Origin: JAVVHH01 sp963835135
GTDB taxonomy: Bacteria; Pseudomonadota; Alphaproteobacteria; Acetobacterales; Acetobacteraceae
Direction of reading: 5' to 3'
Assembly (NCBI GenBank): GCA_963835135.1
Contig: CAWIEF010000006.1
Span: 248,001-312,000, forward strand
DNA: 64,000 nucleotides
This document shows, piece after piece, positions 33,195 through 43,304 of the stretch. Numbering within the stretch: position 1 is the first letter of the stretch; each line of letters begins with the position of its first letter. The position numbers and the translations under genes are program-made. The notes beneath the pieces were generated by a model. The model saw only the letters and a list, made by a program, of their open reading frames with translations. It was not told the origin of the DNA and did not search any database.

Positions 33195-33797
33195 TTGAAG
33201 AAGATCGCAGATGACGTTGTCGGGCTCTATCAGCGACACGGACTGGCTTGGGCGCGGGATCGGGACCGGCAGGACGCCGAGGCGATCTGGCTGGATCGGT
33301 TTCGGGCGCTTGTATCGGACGAGGGCACCGTGCTCGATCTTGGTTGCGGTTCGGGCGACCCGGTCGCGCGATATCTGCTTGATCGCGGTCTGGGGGTCGT
33401 CGGCGTCGACACGGCGCCCGATCTGTTGGCGCTGGCGGGGCAGCGCTGCCCCGAGGGTGAGTGGCGCCTCTACGACATGCGGACACTCGACCTGCAGCGT
33501 CGGTTCGCTGGCATTCTAGCCTGGAACAGCTTCTTCCATCTCGGGTTCGACGACCAGCGGAACATGTTCCCGATCTTCCGCGCGCATGCCGCGCGCGCCG
33601 CGCCGCTGATGTTCACCAGTGGCCCAGCCCATGGCGAGGCGATCGGTAGCTACGGCGGCGCGCCGCTGTATCACGCCAGCCTCGACCCGAGCGAGTATCG
33701 CCGGTTGCTTATGGCGAACGGATTTGAGGAGCGGGCGCATGTGGCGCAGGACCCGGCATGCTACGGGCTGACGGTGTGGCTCGCCCAAGCGATGTGA
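33195..33797 (+). CDS. Class I SAM-dependent methyltransferase
   Basis: A 200-residue methyltransferase with SAM motif I VLDLGCGSGDPVARYLLDRG, motif II GVDTAPDLLALA and a post-II segment AGILAWNSFFHLGFDDQ. It starts at TTG 33195; no in-frame ATG or GTG exists closer to the conserved helix. Its stop overlaps the ureD start (GTGA), so it is embedded in the urea operon between urtE and ureD. Its substrate is unknown and a role in urea use is not implied by the family. Confidence 0.83.
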   Translation: MKKIADDVVGLYQRHGLAWARDRDRQDAEAIWLDRFRALVSDEGTVLDLGCGSGDPVARYLLDRGLGVVGVDTAPDLLALAGQRCPEGEWRLYDMRTLDLQRRFAGILAWNSFFHLGFDDQRNMFPIFRAHAARAAPLMFTSGPAHGEAIGSYGGAPLYHASLDPSEYRRLLMANGFEERAHVAQDPACYGLTVWLAQAM

Positions 33798-34609
33798 CGA
33801 GTGCGCCGCACCAGCGCGCCCGCGGCGAGTTGGTCGTGGCGTTCAAGCAGCGGGACGGGGCGAGCGTGCTCGACCGGTTGCGGCAGGATGGCTGCTTGAA
33901 GGCCCGGTTTCCGCGTCTGCAAGACGGGGGATGGGCCGGCGCGGTGACGCTCAACAGCGCGGGCGGGGTTGCCGGCGGGGACCGGTTGGGCACCTCGGTG
34001 ATCGCCGGGGAGGGGACGGCGGTGACGATTGCGTCGCAGGCGGCGGAGCGGTTCTACCGGGCGCTGCCGGGCAGCATATCGACGGTGGACAACGCGGTGA
34101 CAGTGGAGAGCGGCGCGGCGCTGGAGTGGTTGCCGCAAGAGACCATCCTGTTCGACGGCAGCGCGCTCCGCCGGCGCCTCGAGGTCGACATTGCCGCTTG
34201 CGGCTGGTTCTTGGGGGTCGAGAGCCTGGTGTTCGGTCGGACGGCGATGGGGGAGGTGGTGCGCCGGGTCGCGCTGAACGATCTGCTCCACGTGCGCCGG
34301 GAGGGTCGGATCGTGCTGCACGATCGGATCCGGTTCGACGGTGATGCGGCGGCGGCACTGGGGCGGCGGGCGGTTGGCGCTGGGGCCTGCGCGGTGGCGA
34401 CGCTGCTGCTGGTGGCACCCGAGGTCGGCACGCTCGTCGAGCCGCTGCGGGCTGCGCTGGCGCCGTTCGAGGCAGGGGCGTCGGCCTGGGACGGGATGCT
34501 GATCGCGCGGATCGTCGCGGAAGATGGGGCGTGCCTGCGGGCGGCGGTCGTGGCAGGGTTGGGCGTGTTGCGCGCCGGGCGGCCGTTGCCCCGCGTTTGG
34601 TCGTGCTAA
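33794..34609 (+). CDS. ureD: Urease accessory protein UreD
   Basis: UreD is the scaffold accessory protein that binds apo-urease and helps deliver nickel with UreF and UreG. The 271-residue product has the family blocks RARGELVVAFKQRDG, RFPRLQDGGWAGAVTLNSAGGVAGGDRL, ITIASQAAERFYRAL-like sequence, LEWLPQETILFDGSALRRRLEVD and FGRTAMGEVV. GTG 33794 overlaps the methyltransferase stop by 4 bp. It starts the structural cluster ureDABC. Confidence 0.94.
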   Translation: MTSAPHQRARGELVVAFKQRDGASVLDRLRQDGCLKARFPRLQDGGWAGAVTLNSAGGVAGGDRLGTSVIAGEGTAVTIASQAAERFYRALPGSISTVDNAVTVESGAALEWLPQETILFDGSALRRRLEVDIAACGWFLGVESLVFGRTAMGEVVRRVALNDLLHVRREGRIVLHDRIRFDGDAAAALGRRAVGAGACAVATLLLVAPEVGTLVEPLRAALAPFEAGASAWDGMLIARIVAEDGACLRAAVVAGLGVLRAGRPLPRVWSC

Positions 34610-34630
34610 GGCGCCCTTCTTGGAGAGACG

Positions 34631-34933
34631 ATGAACCTGACGCCGCGCGAGAAAGACAAGCTGCTCATTGCCATGGCGGCGACCGTCGCCCGGCGACGGC
34701 TGGAGCGCGGGGTCAAGCTCAACCATCCGGAGGCAGTCGCGCTGATCTCGGACTTCGTGGTCGAGGGCGCGCGGGACGGGCGCTCGGTGTCCGACCTGAT
34801 GGAGGCGGGGGCGCACGTGATCTCGCGCGCGCAGGTGATGGAGGGGATCGCCGAGATGATCCATGACGTGCAGGTCGAGGCGACGTTCCCGGACGGGACC
34901 AAGCTCGTCACCGTGCATGAGCCGATCCGATGA
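34631..34933 (+). CDS. ureA: Urease subunit gamma
   Basis: The smallest urease subunit, exactly 100 residues as in most bacteria. It starts MNLTPREKDKLLIAMAA and contains RGVKLNHPEAVALISDFVVEGARDGRSV and LMEAGAHVISRAQVMEGI, the highly conserved gamma-subunit core. A GGAGAG ribosome site precedes ATG 34631. The stop overlaps ureB by 4 bp. Confidence 0.98.
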   Translation: MNLTPREKDKLLIAMAATVARRRLERGVKLNHPEAVALISDFVVEGARDGRSVSDLMEAGAHVISRAQVMEGIAEMIHDVQVEATFPDGTKLVTVHEPIR

Positions 34934-35234
34934 TCCCCGGTGAAGTCATGACGGCGTCTGGCGAGATCGAGTTGAACGCCGGTCAGCCGACCACGACGCT
35001 GACCGTCGCCAACACGGGTGACCGGCCGGTGCAGGTGGGGAGCCACTACCATTTCGCCGAGGCCAACCCGGCGTTGCGGTTCGATCGGGCGGCGGCGCGG
35101 GGGCAGCGCTTGGACATTGCGGCGGGAACGGCGGTGCGGTTCGAGCCCGGCCAGTCGCGGGAGGTGGTGCTGGTGCCGTTTCGCGGGCGCCGGGTCGTGT
35201 TCGGGTTCCGGGGCGACGTGATGGGGGCGCTCTG

Positions 35235-35235
<1 letters not shown>
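34930..35235 (+). CDS. ureB: Urease subunit beta
   Basis: A 101-residue beta subunit starting MIPGEV, with the conserved VANTGDRPVQVGSHYHFAEANPALRFDR and the C-terminal FRGRRVVFGFRGDVMGAL. It packs against the alpha subunit and lines the active-site entrance. It overlaps both ureA (ATGA) and ureC (one base), giving tight coupling of subunit synthesis. Confidence 0.98.
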
Positions 35236-36941
<1,706 letters not shown>

Positions 36942-36943
36942 CC

Positions 36944-37564
36944 ATGCCGGATCGTTCGATGCTCCTGGACGGGCTCGACTGGCTCTACGCCCGGGTCGCC
37001 GGCGATCTCGGGACCGCGCTGGTGCCTGCGGGCGGCGAGGCGGACATCGATCACTGGATCCGGCTCGCCTACACGCAGGCGGGGGCGACCGGGTTCGTGA
37101 CAAATCTTGGTGGGGTGCTGGCGTTACCGGTGGCGCTGCCGGCCAATTTCATCGGCACGGCAGCGGTGCAGATGCGGCTGATCGCCAAGATCGCGGCGGT
37201 GCGGGGCTATGACCTGCAGAGCGAGGAGGTGAAGGCCTTCGTGTTCGCCTGCCTGCTCGGCAATGCCGCAATGGACGCGCTGAAGGATGCGGGCGTGCGG
37301 ATCGGGGCGCGGGTCGCGCCGATGGTCTTGCAGCGGCTGAACCAGACGGTGATGGCGCGGCTACTGGCCCGGTTGGGGGCGGCCGGGGCCATGAACTTGA
37401 CCAAGGTCGTGCCGCTGCTGGGCGGGGTGGTCGGCGGCGGGCTGGATGCGGCGAGCACGCGCGTGATCGGGCGCATGGCCAAGCGCGTGTTCGTGCGCAA
37501 GGATGCGCCGCCGGAGCCGGCCCCTGTGCCGAAGCTGCTCACCGGACCGGAGGCGCAAGCGTGA
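36944..37564 (+). CDS. EcsC family protein
   Basis: A 206-residue protein of the EcsC family, named after a Bacillus gene near an ABC exporter; its biochemical role is unknown. Typical features: a Gly/Ala-rich amphipathic region TNLGGVLALPVALPANFIGTAAVQMRLIAKIAAVRGYDLQ, and a second one near KVVPLLGGVVGGGLDAASTRVIGRMAK. It has moderately hydrophobic helices which could associate with membranes. It starts 2 bp after ureC and overlaps ureE by 4 bp, so it is co-expressed with urease, an unusual passenger. Confidence 0.82.
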   Translation: MPDRSMLLDGLDWLYARVAGDLGTALVPAGGEADIDHWIRLAYTQAGATGFVTNLGGVLALPVALPANFIGTAAVQMRLIAKIAAVRGYDLQSEEVKAFVFACLLGNAAMDALKDAGVRIGARVAPMVLQRLNQTVMARLLARLGAAGAMNLTKVVPLLGGVVGGGLDAASTRVIGRMAKRVFVRKDAPPEPAPVPKLLTGPEAQA

Positions 37565-38013
37565 TCCAAGTGGAGTCGATCTTCCCGGCGGGGAGCTGGA
37601 GCGGCACGGTGGACGACACGGTGTCGATCGATTTCGACCGACGGCACCGGCGGCGTCACGTGCTGACCGCCGCGAGCGGGGCGGAGTTGCTGATCGACCT
37701 GCCGCAAGCGGTCCGGCTGCGCGACGGCGACGGGCTCGGGCTTGCCGACGGCCGTATGGTCCGCGTGGTCGCCGCGCCGGAAAAGCTACTCGAGATCCAT
37801 GCGCACGGGCCGGCGGAACTGGTCCGCATCGCATGGCATCTCGGCAACCGCCATCTTCCGGTGCAACTCCGGGGCGACCGCATCCGCATCCGCGCGGACC
37901 ACGTGATCGAGGAAATGGTGCACGGGCTGGGCGGGCATGTGGATGCGATCGACGCGCCGTTCGACCCGGAGGCGGGGGCGTATGCTGGGGGGCACTCGCA
38001 CAGTCACGACTAA
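37561..38013 (+). CDS. ureE: Urease accessory protein UreE (nickel chaperone)
   Basis: UreE carries nickel to the urease activation complex. The 150-residue product has the N-terminal beta domain (DTVSIDFDRRHRRRHVLTAASG, LIDLPQAVRLRDGDGL), the metal-binding domain with AWHLGNRHLPVQLRGDRIRIR (His of the dimer site), and a short histidine-containing tail GGHSHSHD. GTG 37561 overlaps the EcsC stop. Compared with Klebsiella UreE the His tail is short. Confidence 0.94.
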   Translation: MIQVESIFPAGSWSGTVDDTVSIDFDRRHRRRHVLTAASGAELLIDLPQAVRLRDGDGLGLADGRMVRVVAAPEKLLEIHAHGPAELVRIAWHLGNRHLPVQLRGDRIRIRADHVIEEMVHGLGGHVDAIDAPFDPEAGAYAGGHSHSHD

Positions 38014-38015
38014 AG

Positions 38016-38642
38016 TCAGCCGAACAGCGCGTCGCTCGTGGTGCTCTGCCCGTCGAGCAGGGTTGCCGCAGCGTCGATCGCACGGCACGCGTCCTCGATG
38101 ATGACGACGTCATAGCCAAAGGCGGCCGCGTCGAGCGCCGTATAGTGGACGCAGTAGTCCCGCGCCAAGCCGGCCAGGAACACGCGCCGGAACTTTCGCT
38201 CGGTCAAGTAGCCGTGCAGGCCGGTGAGCGTGGCGCGGTCGTTCTCGCGAAAGGCGGAATAGCTGTCGATCCCGGATCGGAAGCCTTTGCGCAGCACGAG
38301 CTCGACCCGGCGCAGATCGAGGCCTGGCTCGAACGCCGCGCCCGGGCTGCCGGCGATGCAGTGGTCCGGCCACAATGTCTGCGCGCCGTACGACAGCGTC
38401 GTGGTCTCGAACGGATGTTTGCCGGCGTGCGAACTCGCGAACGAGGCATGACCCGGCGGATGCCAATCCTGCGTCGCGACGACATGGTCGAACTTCGAGA
38501 TCAGCCGGTTGATGGGCGCGACAACGGCGTCGCCGTCGGGCACGGCCAGGGCGCCACCGGGCAGGAAATCCGCCTGCACGTCGACCACCAGCAGCACATC
38601 ACGCGGGCCGAGGTCTCTCATCGACGCGGGCCCTTCCGCCAC
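38016..38642 (-). CDS. pncA: Nicotinamidase (isochorismatase fold)
   Basis: PncA deamidates nicotinamide to nicotinate for NAD salvage. The 208-residue product (201 from an alternative ATG at 38621) has the catalytic triad pattern: Asp in VVDVQADFLPGG, Lys in LVLRKGF, and Cys in GLARDYCVHYTALDA; metal-binding residues appear in ATQDWHPPGHASF. It lies on the opposite strand between ureE and ureF, ending 3 bp from ureE, so ureFG cannot be simply co-transcribed with ureDABCE without reading antisense through this gene. Confidence 0.93.
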   Translation of the reverse strand: MAEGPASMRDLGPRDVLLVVDVQADFLPGGALAVPDGDAVVAPINRLISKFDHVVATQDWHPPGHASFASSHAGKHPFETTTLSYGAQTLWPDHCIAGSPGAAFEPGLDLRRVELVLRKGFRSGIDSYSAFRENDRATLTGLHGYLTERKFRRVFLAGLARDYCVHYTALDAAAFGYDVVIIEDACRAIDAAATLLDGQSTTSDALFG

Positions 38643-38724
38643 GCGCGGACGAGGCGGTCGGAGGGCGATGTCGCGAGAGCGTGCAGAAGCAGCATGCGGG
38701 CCATTCGGCTATGGTGGGCGGATC

Positions 38725-39356
38725 ATGTCCAGCCTTTCCCTTCTGCTCACCTGGCTGTCACCGGCATTTCCGATCGGCAGCTTCGCCTATAGCCACGGGC
38801 TCGAATGGGCGGTGGAGGCAGGCGACGTGACGGATGAGGCGACGCTGGAGGCGTGGATCGCCGACGTGCTGACGCTCGGGAACGGCCGGAGCGACGTCAT
38901 CCTGCTGCGGCAGGCCTATCGGGTGGATCGCGCCGGGTTGCGGGCGTTGGCGGAATTGGCGGAGGCGGCGCAGCCGTGCCGCGAGCGTAAGGCCGAGACG
39001 ATGGGGCAGGGAACGGCGTTCGCCCTGGCCGGGCAGGTTTGGGGCGGGATCGAACTGGATCGCGTGGCATACCCGGTGGCGTTCGGGGCGTTGGCGGCCG
39101 CCAACGGGGTGGATGAGGACGAAGCGGCGCTGGGGTTCCTGCATGCGTTCGCCACCAACTTGGTGAGCGCGGCGGTGCGGCTGGTGCCATTGGGGCAGAC
39201 GGCCGGGCTGCGGACGATGGCGGCGCTGGCGCCGGTGCTCGCGGGGGTGGCGGCGGGGACGCGCGGGGCTGGGCTCGACGAGATCGGCGGGGCGTGCTTT
39301 CGCTCGGACATCGCAGCCATGCGGCACGAGACGCAATATACGAGGTTGTTCCGGAC

Positions 39357-39360
<4 letters not shown>
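38725..39360 (+). CDS. ureF: Urease accessory protein UreF
   Basis: UreF forms the UreDFG complex and acts as the fidelity factor in urease activation. The 211-residue product opens with LLTWLSPAFPIGSFAYSHGLEWAVEAG, the diagnostic UreF N-terminus, and continues with QGTAFALAGQVWGGIELD and ATNLVSAAVRLVPLGQTAGLR. ATG 38725 is the only start near this block. The stop overlaps the ureG start (ATGA). It is separated from ureE by the opposite-strand pncA, so it probably has its own promoter in the 82 bp between pncA and ureF. Confidence 0.94.
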
Positions 39361-39971
<611 letters not shown>

Positions 39972-39986
39972 ATAGGGGTGCTCGAG

Positions 39987-40017
39987 GATCCGATCGGGCG
40001 CGATGCCCGATCGGATC
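39987..40017. terminator. Perfect hairpin between ureG and the PEP-CTERM gene
   Basis: A 13-bp perfect inverted repeat (39987-39999 with 40005-40017) with a 5-base loop lies 16 bp after the ureG stop and 8 bp before the stop of the convergent gene. The position and symmetry suit a bidirectional terminator; there is only a short T-rich trail. Confidence 0.75.
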
Positions 40018-40024
40018 GTTCGAT

Positions 40025-41098
40025 CTACCGCTTGGCGGAGCGCTTCCGGCGCATCCCAAGAAACCCAGCCAAAGCCACAGACATCACGGCAAGGCTCGCC
40101 GGCTCCGGCACGTTGGTCTCGAGCGCCAGGCCATGAATGCCCGGCAGCCCGGTCACGAACGGCGTCACATTGCCGCTGATGGGATCGACGAACCCGATCT
40201 CGCTGAGGCTGCCGATGCTCGCGACGAGCGTGTTTGGCGCGATGCCGGAATAGTCGATTGCCAGCACCTGATCGGTATTGGTCACCGCTGCATAGATCCG
40301 TCCGCTCCCGGAGGTGAGGTAGAGCGAGTCGTCGGTGCCGGCCACCGACGCTCCGCCCGCGGTCAGCGGCAGGTAACCGATGCTCTGCGATGCCGTTCCG
40401 GCGTTGCGGATGAAGGCGAGCGTGTTCCGGCTTCCGGTCGTCTGCACGAGGTCGCCGTTCGGCGCCACCTTCAACGAGTCCGTATTGGCCGCTGGCAGCA
40501 CGTAGCCCGTCTGCCCGGTCACGAGGTTGGTTCCAGGCGTGCCGGCGGTGGCCAGCGACGTCACCGCGATCGGATTGGTCCCGTCGACCACTTTCTGGAG
40601 CGTTACGTCGGTGGGAGCGGACGGGTTGGTGTAGCTCAGAAAGGTGCCGTTGGCTGTGAACGCGACGTCGTCGACGCCCTGAGTCGGCGACGTCACGGCG
40701 AAGTTGACCCCTGTCAGGGCGTTCGTCGCCGGGTTGATCAACGTCAGATGTGAGTTGGCGTCCTGGTTTTGCGTTGCCCAAACCAAGCCGGTGAATGGAT
40801 TGTATTTCAGGCCATCCACGTCGCCGGCGATCTGGTAGGTGTTCTGTATGGCGCCCGCCGGGCTGTATCGCACGACTGTGCTGAAGCCAGCCGGCTGCGA
40901 GCCGTCCGAACTGAGTGCATTGCCATCGTAAGCCACCCAAACGGAACCGGCGCCCAACGTCACGGAGTCAGGTCCGCTCGCACCCGGAGGCGCGACGGCG
41001 AAGACTTGCGAGGTGTAAGCTGGGGCCGCATGCGCCGCCACCACCGACGCCGAACTCAAAGCCGCTGTCACAAGCAGCCGACGGATCACGACGGTCAT
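40025..41098 (-). CDS. Exported protein with PEP-CTERM sorting signal
   Basis: A 357-residue exported protein. ATG 41098 has an AGGAGA ribosome site and starts a signal peptide (IRRLLVTAALSSASVVAAHA). The body repeats short beta-strand units with NHL/propeller-like spacing (SVWVAYDGNAL, GLKYNPFTGLVWATQNQD, DDVAFTANGTFLSYTN, SLKVAPNGDLVQTTG), suggesting a beta-propeller. The C-terminus is a classic PEP-CTERM signal: VPEPAS, a hydrophobic helix (LAVMSVALAGFLG) and a basic end MRRKRSAKR. Such proteins are cut by an exosortase and are linked to exopolysaccharide; no exosortase gene is in this window. Confidence 0.85.
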   Translation of the reverse strand: MTVVIRRLLVTAALSSASVVAAHAAPAYTSQVFAVAPPGASGPDSVTLGAGSVWVAYDGNALSSDGSQPAGFSTVVRYSPAGAIQNTYQIAGDVDGLKYNPFTGLVWATQNQDANSHLTLINPATNALTGVNFAVTSPTQGVDDVAFTANGTFLSYTNPSAPTDVTLQKVVDGTNPIAVTSLATAGTPGTNLVTGQTGYVLPAANTDSLKVAPNGDLVQTTGSRNTLAFIRNAGTASQSIGYLPLTAGGASVAGTDDSLYLTSGSGRIYAAVTNTDQVLAIDYSGIAPNTLVASIGSLSEIGFVDPISGNVTPFVTGLPGIHGLALETNVPEPASLAVMSVALAGFLGMRRKRSAKR

Positions 41099-41236
41099 CT
41101 GCGTCTCCTCTAAAACCCCTTCCTGCAATGCCGCCATCGAGGGGCTTTGTGGATGAAGATTTAGAGATCGTTACTCGCGAATAGTTGAACCTCGTCGACC
41201 TGAGTGGAGCATTTGTTGCGCACGCGGATGCGTTCG

Positions 41237-42517
41237 TCACGCCAGGGTTGGGAGCCGATCGGCGGCCAGAAGGGCGAGGCCTTCGGCAACGGAAACGAAG
41301 TCGCCGGTGCCGGAGAGGCGGGAGGGGCCGAACCGGTCGAGGAACAGCGCGCGGACGGAAGGGACGAAGGCGGTGCCGCCGGTCAGGAACACGCGGTCGA
41401 TGGCCGAAGCGGGGAGCCCGGCGTCGGCCAAGGCGGCGTCGATCGTTGTGGCGAGGCGGGCGAGGTCGGGGGCGATCCAGCGTTCGAAGTCGGCGCGCGC
41501 GATAAGCTGGTCCAGCACCATGTTCTCGTGCCTGAAGTGCAGCACGGCGGAATTGGCGGTCGAGAGGGCGGCTTTGGCGTCGGAGACCGCGCGGTAGAGG
41601 GCGTAGCCCTGCTCGTCCTCGATCAGGCTGCGCAGCGCGTCGATGCGGTCGGGGTGATCGGCGGTCCGGCGGACGTCCTCGAAGTCACGCAGCATGCGGG
41701 GGGTGCGCATCAGCGAGAGGCGGTGCCAGCGGGCGAAGGAGGAATACCACTCGGCCGGGACCGGCAGCGCGTTGCCCCAGGGGGCGTAGTGCGTGCCCTT
41801 GCCGAGCAGGGGCGCGACGACGTTGTCCATGATGCGGGCGTCGAACGCGTCGCCAGCGATGCCGATGCCGGCGCGGCCGAGCGGGGCGAGGCTGCGGTCG
41901 GTGCCGGGGGTGAAGCGCAAGATGGAGAAGTCGCTGGTGCCGCCGCCGAAATCGCCGATCAGCACGGTGGCGGGCGCGTCGAGGGCGCGGGTGAAGCGAT
42001 AGCCGGCCCCTTCGGGTTCCAGCGCGAAGTCGAGCGCGGTGATGCCGGCCTCGGCGAAGGCGGCGCGGAGGCGGCGCTCGCCGAGGGCGTCGTCGGCGTT
42101 GTCGCCGGCGAAGCGGACGGGGCGGCCGGCGACGATATGCAGATCGGCCGGGTCGAGGGCGGCGGCGGCCAGCAACTCGCGCAGGAAGAGGCCGATGAGC
42201 TGTTCGAGGGTCCAGACGCGGCCGAGCAGGTTGGTCGAGGTGAAGCTGGCGCTGGCGAGGTAGGTCTTGGGCGACATGACGAGGCGGCTCTCGAGCGGGT
42301 CGTCGAGATAGGCGGCAATGGCAGCCGGGCCCGCGGCGTGGCGCAGCGTGGAGCGGCTGTTGCGGACGTCCTGCCAAAAGCAGAGGACGCTGCGGAAGAC
42401 GTCGTGCGCGGTGTCGCCGGAGGTGAACGTGACGGTGCGGGACAGGCCGGTGGCGGTGTCGAGCGCGGCGACGACGCTGTTGGTGGTGCCGAAATCGATT
42501 CCGAGCACGATCGCCAT
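41237..42517 (-). CDS. Hsp70 family protein, YegD-like (nucleotide-binding domain only)
   Basis: A 426-residue actin-fold ATPase of the Hsp70 superfamily. Phosphate-1 motif VLGIDFGTTNSVVAAL, the connect/phosphate-2 segment VLIGDFGGGTSDFSIL, and the adenosine motif RVFLTGGTAFVPSVRALF are clear. It ends soon after the ATPase domain and so lacks the substrate-binding beta-domain and lid of DnaK (about 640 residues); the length agrees with YegD-type proteins. Client or role unknown. ATG 42517 has GGAGCA upstream. Confidence 0.9.
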   Translation of the reverse strand: MAIVLGIDFGTTNSVVAALDTATGLSRTVTFTSGDTAHDVFRSVLCFWQDVRNSRSTLRHAAGPAAIAAYLDDPLESRLVMSPKTYLASASFTSTNLLGRVWTLEQLIGLFLRELLAAAALDPADLHIVAGRPVRFAGDNADDALGERRLRAAFAEAGITALDFALEPEGAGYRFTRALDAPATVLIGDFGGGTSDFSILRFTPGTDRSLAPLGRAGIGIAGDAFDARIMDNVVAPLLGKGTHYAPWGNALPVPAEWYSSFARWHRLSLMRTPRMLRDFEDVRRTADHPDRIDALRSLIEDEQGYALYRAVSDAKAALSTANSAVLHFRHENMVLDQLIARADFERWIAPDLARLATTIDAALADAGLPASAIDRVFLTGGTAFVPSVRALFLDRFGPSRLSGTGDFVSVAEGLALLAADRLPTLA

Positions 42518-42602
42518 GGAGTGCTCCTGCTCAGGTGGGTCGCGCGTTTAGACTTCCGGTGGCAGTGGCGTCAAACATCTCGCGACGGAGGGTGACGGCG
42601 GA

Positions 42603-42806
42603 ATGGCGAAGAAGCCTGAGGTGACGGAGTTCGAGCGGGGCTGGCAGGCGGCGATCCTCGCAGCCCGGCATTGGCACGAAGCGCAAGCGATGCAGGCCAT
42701 GGTGCAGTCGCGGCGGTCGCGGTTCCCGAAGAACTTCGAGCGGGAGGCGGACCTGCACAGCCGGTGCGCGGCGATGATGGAGACGTTGATCCCGGAGGAC
42801 ACCTAG
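42603..42806 (+). CDS. Conserved-looking small protein, function unknown
   Basis: A 67-residue, helical, charged protein (MAKKPEVTEFERGWQAAILAA...) with several Trp, His, Met and Arg residues, one cysteine, and no signal peptide. I do not recognise it. It is divergent from the Hsp70-like gene (85 bp between starts) and its stop is 6 bp from the convergent DUF188 gene. ATG 42603 has a GGCGGA-like weak ribosome site. The composition and clean boundaries support a real gene, but evidence is limited. Confidence 0.55.
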   Translation: MAKKPEVTEFERGWQAAILAARHWHEAQAMQAMVQSRRSRFPKNFEREADLHSRCAAMMETLIPEDT

Positions 42807-42812
42807 GCGGCG

Positions 42813-43304
42813 TTATGCGTCGGGGGCGCGAAGGTTGGGGACGGGCCGGCCGCCGCGTGTGGCGGCTTGGGCGAGACGGTCGAGGGCGTTGAGGAAGGCG
42901 GAACGGTCCGACGCGGTCAGCGCGGAGGGGCCGGTGGTCTGGACGCCGGCTTCGCGCAGATGCTGGCCGATGGCGCGGCCGGCGAGCGCGCTGCCGATGT
43001 TGTCGCCGGTCCATTCGCGGCCGTTGAAGGCCAAGGCGCGGGCGCCGCGGGCGAGGCAGCGGGAGGCCAGCGGGATGTCGGCGGTGGTGCAGATGTCGGC
43101 GGCGGTGATGCGCTCGGCGATCCAGTCGTCGGCGGCGTCGGGGTCGGCGGGGACGATGACCATCTCGACGTTGGGCAGCCCGGGCGCGCGGATCGGGCGG
43201 GAGCCGTTGGAGACGACGATGACGGGGAGCGCGAGCCGGGTCGCGACGCGGAAGACCTCGTCGCGGACGGGGCAGGCGTCGGCATCGACGTAGATCGTCG
43301 TCAC
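42813..43304 (-). CDS. YaiI/YqxD family protein (UPF0178, DUF188)
   Basis: A 163-residue protein of the DUF188 family with a PIN-like nuclease fold; function not established. The N-terminal IYVDADACPVRDEV and the later ADPDAADDWIAERITAADICTTADIPLASRCL and FNGREWTGDNIG are the conserved acidic and glycine motifs. GTG 43304 gives a GTGA overlap with the upstream CoA-transferase gene and starts right before the conserved strand; ATG 43316 is the alternative. Confidence 0.9.
   Translation of the reverse strand: MTTIYVDADACPVRDEVFRVATRLALPVIVVSNGSRPIRAPGLPNVEMVIVPADPDAADDWIAERITAADICTTADIPLASRCLARGARALAFNGREWTGDNIGSALAGRAIGQHLREAGVQTTGPSALTASDRSAFLNALDRLAQAATRGGRPVPNLRAPDA

Noticed and set aside
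41204..42595. 463-residue plus-strand open frame opposite the Hsp70-like gene
   Set aside because: Low-complexity Gly/Ala/Glu/Arg sequence, no domain, and the opposite strand has full Hsp70 ATPase motifs.
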